This document shows, in pieces, positions 1 through 8,242 of a stretch of 64,000 nt of DNA. Every line of letters begins with the position of its first letter. Position 1 is the first letter of the stretch. The DNA is from Mycolicibacterium komossense. Lineage in GTDB: Bacteria; Actinomycetota; Actinomycetes; Mycobacteriales; Mycobacteriaceae. The notes under the pieces are model-generated. The model saw nothing but the letters and a program-made list of their open reading frames with translations. It did not search any database and was not told where the DNA came from. Where the stretch lies: the NCBI RefSeq assembly GCF_025822605.1, contig NZ_JACKTY010000018.1, forward strand, positions 141 through 64,140, written 5' to 3'. Made by a program: the position numbers and the translations under genes.

Positions 1-450
1 ATGGGGCGGGTACTGGACTTGGGTCGCAGCAAGCGGATCGCCTCGGCCGATCAGCGGATCGTGTTGCACGCCAAAGACCGCGGCTGCACATTCCCCGGCT
101 GCACCGTCCCCGGGTTTTTGACCGAGGTGCACCACGCCGAATGCGACTGGGCTGATGACGGCCACACCAACATCAACGATTTGACCCTGGCGTGCGGCCC
201 CCACAATCGGCTCGTCACACCCGGCGGCTGGCGGACCCGGAAACGCAAAGACGGCCGCACCGAATGGATCCCACCACCACACCTCGACACCGGCCAAGGC
301 CGCATCAACAAACACCACCACCCCGAGGAACTCAAAGACGGCCGCACCGAATGGATCCCACCACCACACCTCGACACCGGCCAAGGCCGCATCAACAAAC
401 ACCACCACCCCGAGGAACTCCTCCACCCCGAGGCAGACGGGCCGAACTAA
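1..450 (+). CDS. DUF222/HNH endonuclease-domain protein (13E12 type), C-terminal part
   Basis: This is the C-terminal end of a DUF222/HNH protein, a repeated gene family in mycobacteria. The HNH signature is visible: two Cys (CTFPGC), then EVHHAE, then [11 protein letters not shown]. Family members normally carry a long N-terminal DUF222 domain, so the ATG at base 1 is probably internal and the gene enters from outside the window. The tail after the HNH domain contains an in-frame tandem duplication of 29 residues beginning [11 protein letters not shown]. The role of the family is not established; an endonuclease activity is inferred from the HNH motif only. Confidence 0.85.
   Translation: MGRVLDLGRSKRIASADQRIVLHAKDRGCTFPGCTVPGFLTEVHHAECDWADDGHTNINDLTLACGPHNRLVTPGGWRTRKRKDGRTEWIPPPHLDTGQGRINKHHHPEELKDGRTEWIPPPHLDTGQGRINKHHHPEELLHPEADGPN
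247..420 (+). repeat. 87-bp perfect tandem duplication inside the HNH gene
   Basis: Two adjacent identical 87-bp copies (about 247-333 and 334-420) keep the reading frame, because 87 is 29 codons, and duplicate the tail segment [11 protein letters not shown] to HHHPEEL. Identity at the nucleotide level indicates a recent slippage or unequal crossover event. Confidence 0.95.
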
Positions 451-465
451 CGCGCACTGATCTCG

Positions 466-678
466 GGCACGAAATCCCACGCCCACCCCAACACCCGAGA
501 GATTATTGAATAATCTTATCGGGGAGGCATTTTCGTAACACCGACGGATGATGGGGTCCGCCTCCAGGTCAGGTGCCGCTTGGACGTCGACGGGCTGGAG
601 CTCGCCCAGAAATTCCAGAGCGTCGACGTACTCGCGAAGATCTCGAAGATCTCGAAGATGCGTCACCGCGTCTGGCAT
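466..678 (-). pseudogene. Truncated UbiD-family decarboxylase remnant
   Basis: Reading the minus strand from an ATG at 678 gives a peptide starting MPDAVTHLRDLRD, then LREYVDALEFLGELQPVDV, PDLEADPIIRRCYEN and LFNNLSGV. This looks like the N-terminus of UbiD-type prenyl-FMN-dependent decarboxylases (typically DLREfvaaLEalGEL...IiRRcyE...pLFNN). Resemblance fades around base 466-480, after which the frame runs antisense through the HNH gene. About 65-70 residues survive of roughly 450-500 expected. A 9-bp repeat (CTTCGAGAT, twice, about 640-658) has expanded the opening to DLRDLRD. It is probably the relic of a gene deleted when the DUF222/HNH element landed. Assignment is by eye from family knowledge. 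Confidence 0.6.
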
Positions 679-688
679 GGTGGTGGCC

Positions 689-1486
689 ATGGGCAACAGG
701 AAAACGGTATTCATCACCGGGGCCGCGGCCGGGATCGGCCGGGCCACCGCGCTGAACTTCGCCGCCAAGGGTTACGTCGTCGGCGCCTACGACATCGACA
801 GCGCGGGACTGCAAAGCTTGGCCGACGAGATCGGCCGCCTCGGCGCGACGATCGTCACCGGCCACCTCGACGTCACCGATTCCGACGAAATGGCCAGGTG
901 TGTAAACGAATTCACCACGCAAACCGAGGGCCGCCTGGATGTGATGATCAACAACGCCGGGATCCTGCTGGCCGGCCGCTTCCAGGAGATCGACGTGGCC
1001 GCCCAGCTCAAGGAGATCGACGTCAACACCAAGGGCGTCGTCAACGGCCTGTACGCGGCATTCCCCTACCTCCAGGCCACCGCGCGCTCGACAGTGGTGA
1101 ACCTGGCGTCGGCCTCGGCGATCTACGGCCAGGCTGAACTCGCCACTTACAGCGCAACGAAGTTCTTCGTCCGCGGTATCACCGAGGCGCTCGACATCGA
1201 GTGGGGCCGCTACGGCATCAGGGTCATCGCGATATGGCCGCTGTACGTACAGACCGCGATGACCCACGGCATCAGTACCGGCACCACCAAATCGCTCGGC
1301 ATCCAGCTGACCGCCCAGGACGTCGCAGATGCCATCGTCGCGGCGCTCGAGCCCTCACGGCTGCGCCGGGCAGTGCACCAGGTGCACTTCCCGGTCGGCG
1401 ATCAGACCACGTTCATGATGACGAGCTCCCGATTCATTCCGGCCTGGCTGAGCCGATTACTCAACAAACGGCTCGCACAGGCCTGA
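689..1486 (+). CDS. Short-chain dehydrogenase/reductase (SDR)
   Basis: This is a classical SDR of 265 residues that probably oxidises or reduces a hydroxyl or keto substrate with NAD(P)H in the cytoplasm. The cofactor motif TGAAAGIG lies near residue 10, NNAG follows about residue 85, the catalytic Ser is in VVNLASASAIYG, and the YxxxK pair is in YSATK. I chose ATG 689 (MGNRKTVFITG) because the Rossmann fold begins directly after it; an ATG at 677 and an open frame back to 548 are not conserved-looking. The start lies only 10 bp from the ATG of the truncated UbiD remnant on the other strand, so the original promoter region may have been rearranged. The substrate is unknown. Confidence 0.85.
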   Translation: MGNRKTVFITGAAAGIGRATALNFAAKGYVVGAYDIDSAGLQSLADEIGRLGATIVTGHLDVTDSDEMARCVNEFTTQTEGRLDVMINNAGILLAGRFQEIDVAAQLKEIDVNTKGVVNGLYAAFPYLQATARSTVVNLASASAIYGQAELATYSATKFFVRGITEALDIEWGRYGIRVIAIWPLYVQTAMTHGISTGTTKSLGIQLTAQDVADAIVAALEPSRLRRAVHQVHFPVGDQTTFMMTSSRFIPAWLSRLLNKRLAQA

Positions 1487-1524
1487 CATCGGTTGGTATC
1501 CCAGCAATCCGGGCTGGTCAGTTA

Positions 1525-1530
1525 TACGCT
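1525..1530 (+). promoter_or_regulatory. -10 hexamer (TACGCT) for a leaderless fecB2 transcript
   Basis: TACGCT (TANNNT class) ends 6 nt before the GTG at 1537, and no Shine-Dalgarno is present. The spacing fits a transcript starting at or next to the start codon, a common mycobacterial arrangement. This is an inference from sequence only. Confidence 0.45.
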
Positions 1531-1536
1531 CTCGCC

Positions 1537-2526
1537 GTGCAGAAACAGTGGAGCCGGAGAGGATTCTTCGGCGCAGCAGGCGCGGCCGGGCTGTTGGTCG
1601 CAGTGGCCTGCTCTTCGGAGAAACCTGCCACGGGTACGCAAGGCGGGGGCACAGTCACCATCAAGCACGCGTTCGGTGAGACGACGGTCCCGTCGGCGCC
1701 CAAAAGGATTGTCAGCGCGGGCTTCACCGAACAGGACGACCTGCTGGCCCTCGGAGTGGTGCCGATCGCGACCACCGAGTGGTTCGGCGGCGAGCCGTTC
1801 GCCGTCTGGCCGTGGGCTCAGCCACAGCTCGGTACCGCGCAGCCGGCGGTGCTCAGCCTCGCCGACGGCATCCAGATCGATCAGGTCGCGGCCCTCAAGC
1901 CGGACCTGATCGTGGCGATCAACGCAGGCGTCGACGCCGATACCTACCAGAAGCTCACCGCCATCGCCCCGACGATTCCGCAGGGCGGCCACGACGCGTT
2001 TTTCGAACCGTGGAAAGACCAGGCCAACACCATCGGGGTGGCGACGTTCCAGTCGGACAAGATGAAATCGCTCGTCAGCGCGATCGACGACGGTTTCAAG
2101 GCGGTGGCCACCAACCACCCGGAGTTCAAAGACAAGAAGATACTTCTGTTGCAGGGCAACACCTTCTGGGAGAACAGCGTGATCGCCAAGCTGCCCGGCT
2201 GGCGCACCGAGTACCTGACCCAGATGGGCTTCGCGATCCCGGACAGCATCAACGCCTTCGCCCGCGACGACCGCGCTGTCATCCCGCTCGACCAGATCGG
2301 CCCGGTGCTCGACGCCGCCGACGTGCTGGTCTGGTCCACCGAGAGCGATGACGAGGTGGCCAAGCTGCTGGCTGATCCGAACATCGCCGCACTGAAGGCC
2401 ACCAAGGAGAACCACAACGTCTTCACAACCAAGGACCTCGCCGGTGCGATGGCGTTTTCCTCGGCGCTCAGCCTGCCCGTCGTCACCCAGCAGCTGCCTC
2501 CGCTGATCGCCAAGGCTCTCGCCTGA
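1537..2526 (+). CDS. fecB2: FecB2-like iron-siderophore ABC transporter substrate-binding lipoprotein
   Basis: This 329-residue periplasmic binding protein of the FecB/BtuF class binds ferric siderophore (or a related chelate) outside the membrane. The N-terminus has a twin-arginine motif (SRRGFF) followed by a hydrophobic stretch and the lipobox VAVAC, so it is probably a Tat-exported lipoprotein. The typical APKRIV-like opening (SAPKRIVSAGF) and the paired lobes of the family follow. GTG 1537 is chosen because it places the signal peptide exactly at the start. Position next to pxpB/pxpC-like genes and aac matches my memory of M. tuberculosis Rv0265c-Rv0262c. No permease or ATPase is adjacent, so it must work with components elsewhere. 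Confidence 0.88.
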   Translation: MQKQWSRRGFFGAAGAAGLLVAVACSSEKPATGTQGGGTVTIKHAFGETTVPSAPKRIVSAGFTEQDDLLALGVVPIATTEWFGGEPFAVWPWAQPQLGTAQPAVLSLADGIQIDQVAALKPDLIVAINAGVDADTYQKLTAIAPTIPQGGHDAFFEPWKDQANTIGVATFQSDKMKSLVSAIDDGFKAVATNHPEFKDKKILLLQGNTFWENSVIAKLPGWRTEYLTQMGFAIPDSINAFARDDRAVIPLDQIGPVLDAADVLVWSTESDDEVAKLLADPNIAALKATKENHNVFTTKDLAGAMAFSSALSLPVVTQQLPPLIAKALA

Positions 2527-2569
2527 ATTGTCCGTCGAGCTTGACAGCCCGATCTGCTTGGATAGCCCC

Positions 2570-3262
2570 GTGACAAGCAACGAACTCGACAAACCCACCG
2601 AACGCACTGGCTTCGCCCTGGTCGGGTCTGCCTATTATCCGATCCTCGTTGCGATCTTCACGGCCCTGGTGATCATCTCCAACGTCACCGCCACCAAGGG
2701 CGTCGCGTTCGGTCCGGTCATCACCGACGGCGGTTTCATCGTCTTCCCGCTCACCTACATCATCGGCGACGTGCTGTCCGAGGTGTACGGCTTCAAGGCG
2801 GCGCGGCGCGCGATCCTGCTGGGCTTCTCGATGAATGTGCTCGCCGCGGCCGCGTTCTGGGTGACCATCTATCTCCCGGCGGCCGACTTCTACGAGAACC
2901 AGGCGGCACTGGAGAACGTCGTGCACGCCTACACCCAGCTGATCATCGCAGGACTGGCCGGCTTCATCGTCGGCCAAACCATCAACGCTTGGGTCGTCGT
3001 CGCCATCAAGGAACGCACCAAAGAGAAGCACCTGTGGGCCCGCCTCGTCGGCTCCACCTTCGCCGGTCAGCTCGGTGACACCCTGGTGTTCTGCGCCATC
3101 GCCGCGGGCGCCATCGGCATCACCACGTTCCGTGACTTCGCGGTGTACACCGCGCTGGGCTGGCTCTATAAGACGGCAGTGGAGATCGTCTTCCTCCCGA
3201 TCACCTACCGGGTGATCGCCATCATCAAACGGCGCGAACCCACGTACGAACCAATGGTGTGA
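2570..3262 (+). CDS. YhhQ/DUF165-family queuosine precursor transporter
   Basis: This 230-residue protein has about six membrane segments and the family signatures [36 protein letters not shown] and GQTINAWV. Family members import queuosine precursors (preQ0, preQ1 or queuine) for tRNA modification. GTG 2570 is preferred over TTG 2528 because it gives [10 protein letters not shown] directly before the first helix. TTGACA at 2541-2546 could be a -35 element for it. Its stop overlaps the ATG of pxpB by one base (TGATG), implying co-translation. From memory it is absent from the equivalent M. tuberculosis position, so it looks like an insertion into the fecB2-pxpBC block. Confidence 0.85.
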   Translation: MTSNELDKPTERTGFALVGSAYYPILVAIFTALVIISNVTATKGVAFGPVITDGGFIVFPLTYIIGDVLSEVYGFKAARRAILLGFSMNVLAAAAFWVTIYLPAADFYENQAALENVVHAYTQLIIAGLAGFIVGQTINAWVVVAIKERTKEKHLWARLVGSTFAGQLGDTLVFCAIAAGAIGITTFRDFAVYTALGWLYKTAVEIVFLPITYRVIAIIKRREPTYEPMV

Positions 3263-3873
3263 TGCTTCGCGACTACGGCGATCAGGCTCTGCTCCTCGAG
3301 TGCGACAGCACCGGTGAAGTCCTCGCCTGGGCGAAGGCCATCAAGGAGGCCGACCTGCCCGACGTTCTCGATATCGTCCCCGCCGCCCGCACCGTCCTGG
3401 TGACGCTCGCCGCGCCCCGCGCCCAGACCTCGGCCCGTCGACAGCTGGCCGGCATCCGCCTCGAGAACATCCAGCACGCACCAGCTGGCGGCCGCGCCGA
3501 CGTCGTCATCGACGTCGTCTATGACGGTGCCGATCTCGCCGAGGTCGGTCGGCTCACGGGGCTGAGCGCCGCCGACGTGGTCGCAGCCCACACCGGAACA
3601 CCGTGGCGGGTCGGATTCGGTGGCTTCGCACCGGGATTCGCCTACCTCGTCGAGGGCGACCCCCGTCTGGAAGTGCCGCGCCGCAGCGAGCCCAGGACCA
3701 CAGTGCCTGCGGGCGCGGTCGGTCTGGCCGGCGAGTTCAGCGGCGTCTACCCCAGGCAGTCCCCAGGCGGCTGGCAACTGATCGGGCACACCGAGGCTGC
3801 GCTCTGGGACATCGATCGCCCCAACCCCGCGCTGCTCGCGCCCGGTATGTGGGTGCAGTTCAGGGCAGTCTGA
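3262..3873 (+). CDS. pxpB: 5-oxoprolinase subunit PxpB (KipI/allophanate hydrolase subunit 1 family)
   Basis: This 203-residue protein belongs to the family now known as PxpB, which with PxpA and PxpC hydrolyses 5-oxoproline to glutamate using ATP. The family core is visible: [20 protein letters not shown], then [19 protein letters not shown], then [16 protein letters not shown] 3262 overlaps the upstream stop (TGATG), and pxpC starts 2 bases after its stop, so the three are one translational unit. No pxpA (LamB/YcsF) gene is in the window, so the complete enzyme requires a distant gene or these two have another role. Confidence 0.9.
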   Translation: MLRDYGDQALLLECDSTGEVLAWAKAIKEADLPDVLDIVPAARTVLVTLAAPRAQTSARRQLAGIRLENIQHAPAGGRADVVIDVVYDGADLAEVGRLTGLSAADVVAAHTGTPWRVGFGGFAPGFAYLVEGDPRLEVPRRSEPRTTVPAGAVGLAGEFSGVYPRQSPGGWQLIGHTEAALWDIDRPNPALLAPGMWVQFRAV

Positions 3874-3875
3874 CG

Positions 3876-4754
3876 ATGACCACGTTGCACATTCTGGACA
3901 CCGGCCCGCTTGCGCTGGTGCAAGATCTCGGCCGCCCCGGCCTGGCCCACCTGGGCGTGACCCGCTCCGGCGCCGCCGACCGTCGCAACCACGCCCTGGC
4001 GAACCGGCTGGTGGCCAACTCCGACGACTCGGCCACCGTGGAAGTGACCTTCGGCGGATTCTCGGTAAGAGTGGACGGGGGCGCCGTCGAGATCGCGGTG
4101 ACCGGGGCCGACGCCAACCCATCCGCCAACGGGATTCCCTTCGGCACCAACAGCATTCATCACGCGCTTCCCGGTGATGTGATCACCCTCGGCCGCCCCC
4201 GTTCGGGACTGCGCAGCTATCTGGCGGTGCGCGGCGGGATCGACGTCGCGCCGGTCCTGGGCTCCCGCAGCCATGACGTGCTCTCCGCTCTCGGACCTGC
4301 ACCGTTGCGCGCGGGGGACGTCCTTCCGATCGGCAGCCATCCGGTCAGCTATCCCGAGCTGGACCAGGCCCCGGTGGCCGGCATCGAAACGGGCGTCGTC
4401 GACTTGTCCGTGCTGCCCGGCCCGCGCGACGACTGGCTCGTCGAGCCCGACGCGCTCGTCAACACCAGATGGGTGGCATCCGAGCGCAGCGACCGTGTCG
4501 GCATGCGGCTGACCGGCACGGCACTGAGCCACCGATGGCCCGGACGGCAACTACCCTCCGAAGGCGCCACCCGCGGTGCCATCCAGATTCCACCCAACGG
4601 GCAGCCGGTCATCCTCGGGCCGGATCATCCGGTCACCGGCGGATACCCGGTCGTCGGAGTCGTCATCGACGCCGATATCGACACGGTGGCGCAGATCCGG
4701 CCAGGACAACCCGTGCAGATCCGCTGGGCGCGCGTCCGTTCCGCTGCTTCCTGA
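3876..4754 (+). CDS. pxpC: 5-oxoprolinase subunit PxpC (KipA/biotin-dependent carboxyltransferase-like)
   Basis: This 292-residue partner of PxpB has the diagnostic opening [22 protein letters not shown] and the segments [35 protein letters not shown] and [19 protein letters not shown]. With PxpB it forms the ATP-dependent part of 5-oxoprolinase; older annotations call it allophanate hydrolase subunit 2 or KipA. ATG 3876 lies 2 bases after the pxpB stop, so translation is coupled. It corresponds to M. tuberculosis Rv0263c by gene order. Confidence 0.9.
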   Translation: MTTLHILDTGPLALVQDLGRPGLAHLGVTRSGAADRRNHALANRLVANSDDSATVEVTFGGFSVRVDGGAVEIAVTGADANPSANGIPFGTNSIHHALPGDVITLGRPRSGLRSYLAVRGGIDVAPVLGSRSHDVLSALGPAPLRAGDVLPIGSHPVSYPELDQAPVAGIETGVVDLSVLPGPRDDWLVEPDALVNTRWVASERSDRVGMRLTGTALSHRWPGRQLPSEGATRGAIQIPPNGQPVILGPDHPVTGGYPVVGVVIDADIDTVAQIRPGQPVQIRWARVRSAAS

Positions 4755-4769
4755 CGGCCGGCCTGGTAA

Positions 4770-5324
<555 letters not shown>

Positions 5325-5385
5325 TCCCGACCCGGAGATGTGACACGGATCTCGGACGGACATCTTGACGCCCCTCTTCTAATAT

Positions 5386-5404
5386 TTAGGCTTGCCTTAC
5401 CTAA
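5386..5404 (+). promoter_or_regulatory. IdeR iron box upstream of the fprA-like gene
   Basis: TTAGGCTTGCCTTACCTAA matches the IdeR/DtxR consensus TTAGGTTAGSCTAACCTAA at 16 of 19 positions. It overlaps a probable -10 (TAGGCT, 5387-5392) placed 16 bp after TTGACG (5365-5370). IdeR with bound iron would block this promoter, so the downstream reductase should rise under iron limitation. Confidence 0.8.
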
Positions 5405-5405
5405 C

Positions 5406-5420
5406 ATGGAAGGCGGGTAA
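5406..5420 (+). other. Four-codon leader ORF (MEGG-stop) overlapping the fprA-like start
   Basis: ATG 5406 opens a four-codon frame whose TAA stop (5418-5420) shares one base with the ATG of the reductase (TAATG). If transcription starts about 7 nt after the -10 at 5387-5392, this ATG would be at or near the 5' end of the mRNA, making it a leaderless mini-ORF that could couple translation into the gene. It could also be chance. Confidence 0.3.
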
Positions 5421-6760
5421 TGAGGCAGATCCGAGTGGCGGTCATCGGCGCAGGACCGGCGGGCATCTATGCCGCCGACATTCTCACCAAGGAGTACGAA
5501 CGGGCCAAGGTCGACGTCTTCGACCGCCTTCCGGCCCCGTACGGCTTGGTCCGCTACGGAGTCGCCCCCGACCATCCGCGAATCAAGGAGATCATCAAGG
5601 CGTTGCGGCGAGTGCTGTCGCACAACGATATTCGCTTCATCGGCAACGTCCACTACGGCAGCGACATCAAGCTTTCCGATCTTCGGCACTTCTACGACGC
5701 CGTCATCTTCTCGACCGGCGCGCGAGCGGACCGGCCACTGGACCTTCCCGGCATCGACCTGCCCGGCAACTACGGCGCAGCCGATTTCGTCTCCTGGTAC
5801 GACGGCCACCCTGACGTGCCGCGCGACTGGCCGCTGACCGCGAAGACCGTCGCGGTGCTCGGGGCGGGAAACGTGGCCCTCGATATCGCCCGCGTGCTGG
5901 CCAAACCCGCGGACGAACAGCTGACCACCGAGATCGCCGACAATGTGTACCGCGGCCTGGCCGCGAATCAGGCCACCGATGTACACGTGTTCGCCCGCCG
6001 CGGCCCCGCTCAGATCAAGTTCACTCCGCTGGAGTTCCGCGAGCTGTCACACTCACCCAGCGTCGACGTCATCGTGCACCCAGAGGGTTTCGAGATCGAC
6101 GAGGCCAGCCAGCAGGCCATCAACACCAGCAAGTCGACCAAGCTGGTGGTGGACACGATGATGCGCTACCTGGACAGAGAGCCCACCGGTGCGCCGCACC
6201 GGATCCACCTCCACCTGTGCCAGTCCCCTGTCGCGGTGCTGGGCAACGGCCGGGTAGAGGGACTTCGCACCGAACGCACCGAACTGATCGGTGATGGAAC
6301 CGTCCGGGGTACAGGCGAATTCACCGACTGGCCGGTCGATGCGGTCTACCGCGCGGTGGGTTATCTGTCGTCACATCTGGCGGATCTGCCCTTCGACCAC
6401 CACGCCGGGGTGGTGCCTCACGACAAGGGCCGGGTGCTCGATATCGACGGGGTCCCGATCAGCGACGCCTACGTCACCGGGTGGATCAAGCGCGGCCCGA
6501 TCGGACTCATCGGGCACACCAAATCCGATGCCGCCGAAACTGTCGCCAGCCTGCTGGCTGACCTGCCCGGTCTCACCCCGCCGGAGACGTCGGACCCCGA
6601 TGCCGTGCTGGATCACCTGGCGGGCAACGGAATCGACTTCACCACGTGGCGGGAGTGGGAACGGCTCGACGCCCACGAGATCACCCTCGGCGGCCATCGG
6701 GGACGGGAGCGGATGAAAGTGGTCTCCCGCGACGAAATGATTCGCGCCGGCCGGGCCTGA
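5420..6760 (+). CDS. FprA-type ferredoxin/adrenodoxin-NADP+ reductase
   Basis: This flavoprotein of 446 residues belongs to the adrenodoxin-reductase/FprA family, which passes electrons from NADPH through FAD to ferredoxins. The FAD motif GAGPAGIYAA lies at residues 10-19. PYGLVRYGVAPDHPRIKEI, the NADP motif GAGNVALDIARVL and the C-terminal GWIKRGPIGLIGHTKSDAAETV are all characteristic. A GGCGGG motif precedes ATG 5420. The iron box directly upstream suggests a job in iron acquisition, for example supplying electrons to a ferredoxin or to reductive release of iron from siderophores; that role is inferred. It is a paralogue-type FprA, not necessarily the orthologue of M. tuberculosis FprA. Confidence 0.88.
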   Translation: MRQIRVAVIGAGPAGIYAADILTKEYERAKVDVFDRLPAPYGLVRYGVAPDHPRIKEIIKALRRVLSHNDIRFIGNVHYGSDIKLSDLRHFYDAVIFSTGARADRPLDLPGIDLPGNYGAADFVSWYDGHPDVPRDWPLTAKTVAVLGAGNVALDIARVLAKPADEQLTTEIADNVYRGLAANQATDVHVFARRGPAQIKFTPLEFRELSHSPSVDVIVHPEGFEIDEASQQAINTSKSTKLVVDTMMRYLDREPTGAPHRIHLHLCQSPVAVLGNGRVEGLRTERTELIGDGTVRGTGEFTDWPVDAVYRAVGYLSSHLADLPFDHHAGVVPHDKGRVLDIDGVPISDAYVTGWIKRGPIGLIGHTKSDAAETVASLLADLPGLTPPETSDPDAVLDHLAGNGIDFTTWREWERLDAHEITLGGHRGRERMKVVSRDEMIRAGRA

Positions 6761-6862
6761 CGCCTCTCGACCGATGGCGATGAGGCTCAGTGAGTGAACG
6801 CCTCGGCTGGGTCGACGCCATCAGCGAAGGGCTGCGGCAGCCGCTTCGATTGCTCGAGCCGG

Positions 6863-7258
6863 TCAGACGTGACCCGCCGCCGGGTTCGTGGTGGTCACAT
6901 ATGGGTTGTAGATCGTCGTCGGCGTCTGCGTAGTCGGGACATCCGGGGCAGGCACATCTGTCGAGGGCTGATCGGTGGGGCTGATGACGGCGCCCGGGAA
7001 ATCCTGACTGGTCTGCACACTCGGCACCGGATACGAGGTGGTCGTCGACGATGATGTCGATTCCGGGGTTTTCGACGCGGATTGATAGGTGGGCAGTGGC
7101 GGCGGCGGTCCAGATGGCCGGTCCGGTCCGCTCGCCATCTGGACCACGGCATAGATCAGCACACCCAGCAGGACAACGGCGGCCACCCCGGCGCTCCACA
7201 CCACCGACTGTTGGTTGTGCCAACCGCCCTGGGCATCGGGGCCATCGCTGTCGTTCAC
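6863..7258 (-). CDS. Single-pass membrane protein with Pro/Ser/Thr-rich extracytoplasmic tail
   Basis: This 131-residue protein of unknown function has a short hydrophilic N-terminus (NDSDGPDAQGGWHNQQ), one membrane helix (WSAGVAAVVLLGVLIYAVVQM), then a low-complexity tail rich in Pro, Ser and Thr (PPPPLPTYQ, STSSSTTTSYPVPS, PTTQTPTTIYNP). That architecture suggests an anchored protein with a wall-spanning or O-mannosylated stalk, which is inference. GTG 7258 is selected because a TACGAT -10 lies 8 nt upstream and there is no ribosome binding site, giving a leaderless gene. Confidence 0.75.
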   Translation of the reverse strand: MNDSDGPDAQGGWHNQQSVVWSAGVAAVVLLGVLIYAVVQMASGPDRPSGPPPPLPTYQSASKTPESTSSSTTTSYPVPSVQTSQDFPGAVISPTDQPSTDVPAPDVPTTQTPTTIYNPYVTTTNPAAGHV

Positions 7259-7266
7259 GGCCGGGG

Positions 7267-7272
7267 ATCGTA
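7267..7272 (-). promoter_or_regulatory. -10 hexamer (TACGAT) of the membrane-protein gene
   Basis: On the minus strand TACGAT ends 8 nt before GTG 7258, the spacing typical of leaderless mycobacterial transcripts. Confidence 0.45.
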
Positions 7273-7310
7273 GGCTACGCAGCCGAACAGTTCGGAAACT
7301 GCCGAGGCGA

Positions 7311-8078
7311 TCAGGCCCACCGGGCCAGAATCTCGTTGGCCCGGGCCGACAGCGCCCTCTGGAAGAACGGCCCGAAGCTGATCCGCCCGACCCCGAGCGG
7401 GCCGAACGATGCCGGATCGTCGGACTCGGGCAGCGCGATCGCATTGACCGGCAGGGGCAACTCGCCGGTCAGCCGGCGCATGACGTCCGGGGTGTGCCTG
7501 CCCACCGGATAGAGGCTGTCCGCACCGGCCTCGGCCGCCTCCTTCAGACGCGCGATAGCGCGGTCCACCCGGTCGGTATCGTCGCCGTCGCTACGGATGA
7601 ACAGGTCGGTCCGGGCGTTGACGACGACGTGTACCCCGGCCGCGTCAGCGGCGGTGCGCAGCGCGCCGACCAGGGCGGCGTGCTCGCTCGACGAGCGCAA
7701 CCGCTTGCCCTCCTTATGCACGGTGTCCTCAATGTTCAGCCCTACCGCACCGGCCCGCAGCAGCCCGGAGATCAACTCCTCGGCGGGCAGGCCGTAACCC
7801 GATTCGACATCCACCGAGATCGGGACGTCCACCTTCGCGGTGATCTGCCCGACGCGGGTCAGCAGATCCTCGAACGCCATACCCTCGCCGTCTTCCTTGC
7901 CGATCGAATCGGCCACCGGATGACTACCGACGGTCAGGGCGGCGAAACCCGCGGCCACCGACAGGTCCGCGGACCAGGCGTCCCACACCGTCGGCAGTAA
8001 CACCGGATTGCCCGGCTGATGCAGCGCGAGTAGGGCGTCGGCCTTCGCCGCGAGTGAGTCGTGCGCGTCGGTACTCAT
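7311..8078 (-). CDS. Isocitrate lyase/PEP mutase family protein
   Basis: This 255-residue alpha/beta-barrel protein belongs to the PEP mutase/isocitrate lyase superfamily, whose members make or break C-C or C-P bonds in small acids. Family features are LPTVWDAWSADLSVAAGF, the metal-binding region ISVDVESGYG, GLNIEDTVHKEGKRL and VVNARTDLFI. It resembles M. tuberculosis Rv1998c. The exact substrate (2-methylisocitrate, oxaloacetate, phosphonopyruvate or other) cannot be told from sequence. ATG 8078 is preferred over one 10 codons upstream because GGAGA lies 7 nt before it. Confidence 0.82.
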   Translation of the reverse strand: MSTDAHDSLAAKADALLALHQPGNPVLLPTVWDAWSADLSVAAGFAALTVGSHPVADSIGKEDGEGMAFEDLLTRVGQITAKVDVPISVDVESGYGLPAEELISGLLRAGAVGLNIEDTVHKEGKRLRSSSEHAALVGALRTAADAAGVHVVVNARTDLFIRSDGDDTDRVDRAIARLKEAAEAGADSLYPVGRHTPDVMRRLTGELPLPVNAIALPESDDPASFGPLGVGRISFGPFFQRALSARANEILARWA

Positions 8079-8153
8079 CGAATCTCCATTGGTGGTCGTC
8101 GGCCGCAAAGCGGGTCGCTACAGCCAATCGCGGTAAGGACTGCGGCATTCCGA

Positions 8154-8173
8154 GACGTGATGCGGGTCACGTC
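8154..8173 (+). promoter_or_regulatory. CRP-type palindrome in the sdh1 promoter
   Basis: GACGTGATGCGGGTCACGTC is a perfect inverted repeat with the CRP core GTGA-N6-TCAC. It overlaps the expected -35 of the -10 at 8190-8195. Mycobacterial CRP proteins recognise TGTGA-N6-TCACA-like sites, so cAMP-CRP control of the succinate dehydrogenase operon is likely, and the overlap favours repression. Confidence 0.65.
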
Positions 8174-8189
8174 TGGATTGTGAAGTGGC

Positions 8190-8195
8190 TAGCAT
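8190..8195 (+). promoter_or_regulatory. -10 hexamer (TAGCAT) of the sdh1 operon
   Basis: TAGCAT lies 17 bp downstream of TCACGT at 8167-8172 and about 48 nt before the TTG at 8243, which has its own strong ribosome binding site. Confidence 0.45.
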
Positions 8196-8242
8196 TGGGT
8201 GTCGTAACGTGATCCATGACACCTTCAGCCCAAGGAGGTCAC

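Noticed and set aside
548..688. N-terminal extension of the SDR frame back to 548
   Set aside because: The sequence is low-complexity Ser/Arg and is better explained as the antisense of the UbiD remnant; the Rossmann fold starts right after ATG 689.
5365..5385. TTGACG with TAATAT as the fprA-like promoter
   Set aside because: Spacing of 9 bp is too short; TAGGCT at 5387-5392 gives a 16-bp spacer and overlaps the iron box.
6793..6933. A short GTG-started frame overlapping the end of the minus-strand membrane-protein gene
   Set aside because: About 47 codons, no ribosome binding site, and it becomes low-complexity once it enters the opposite gene.
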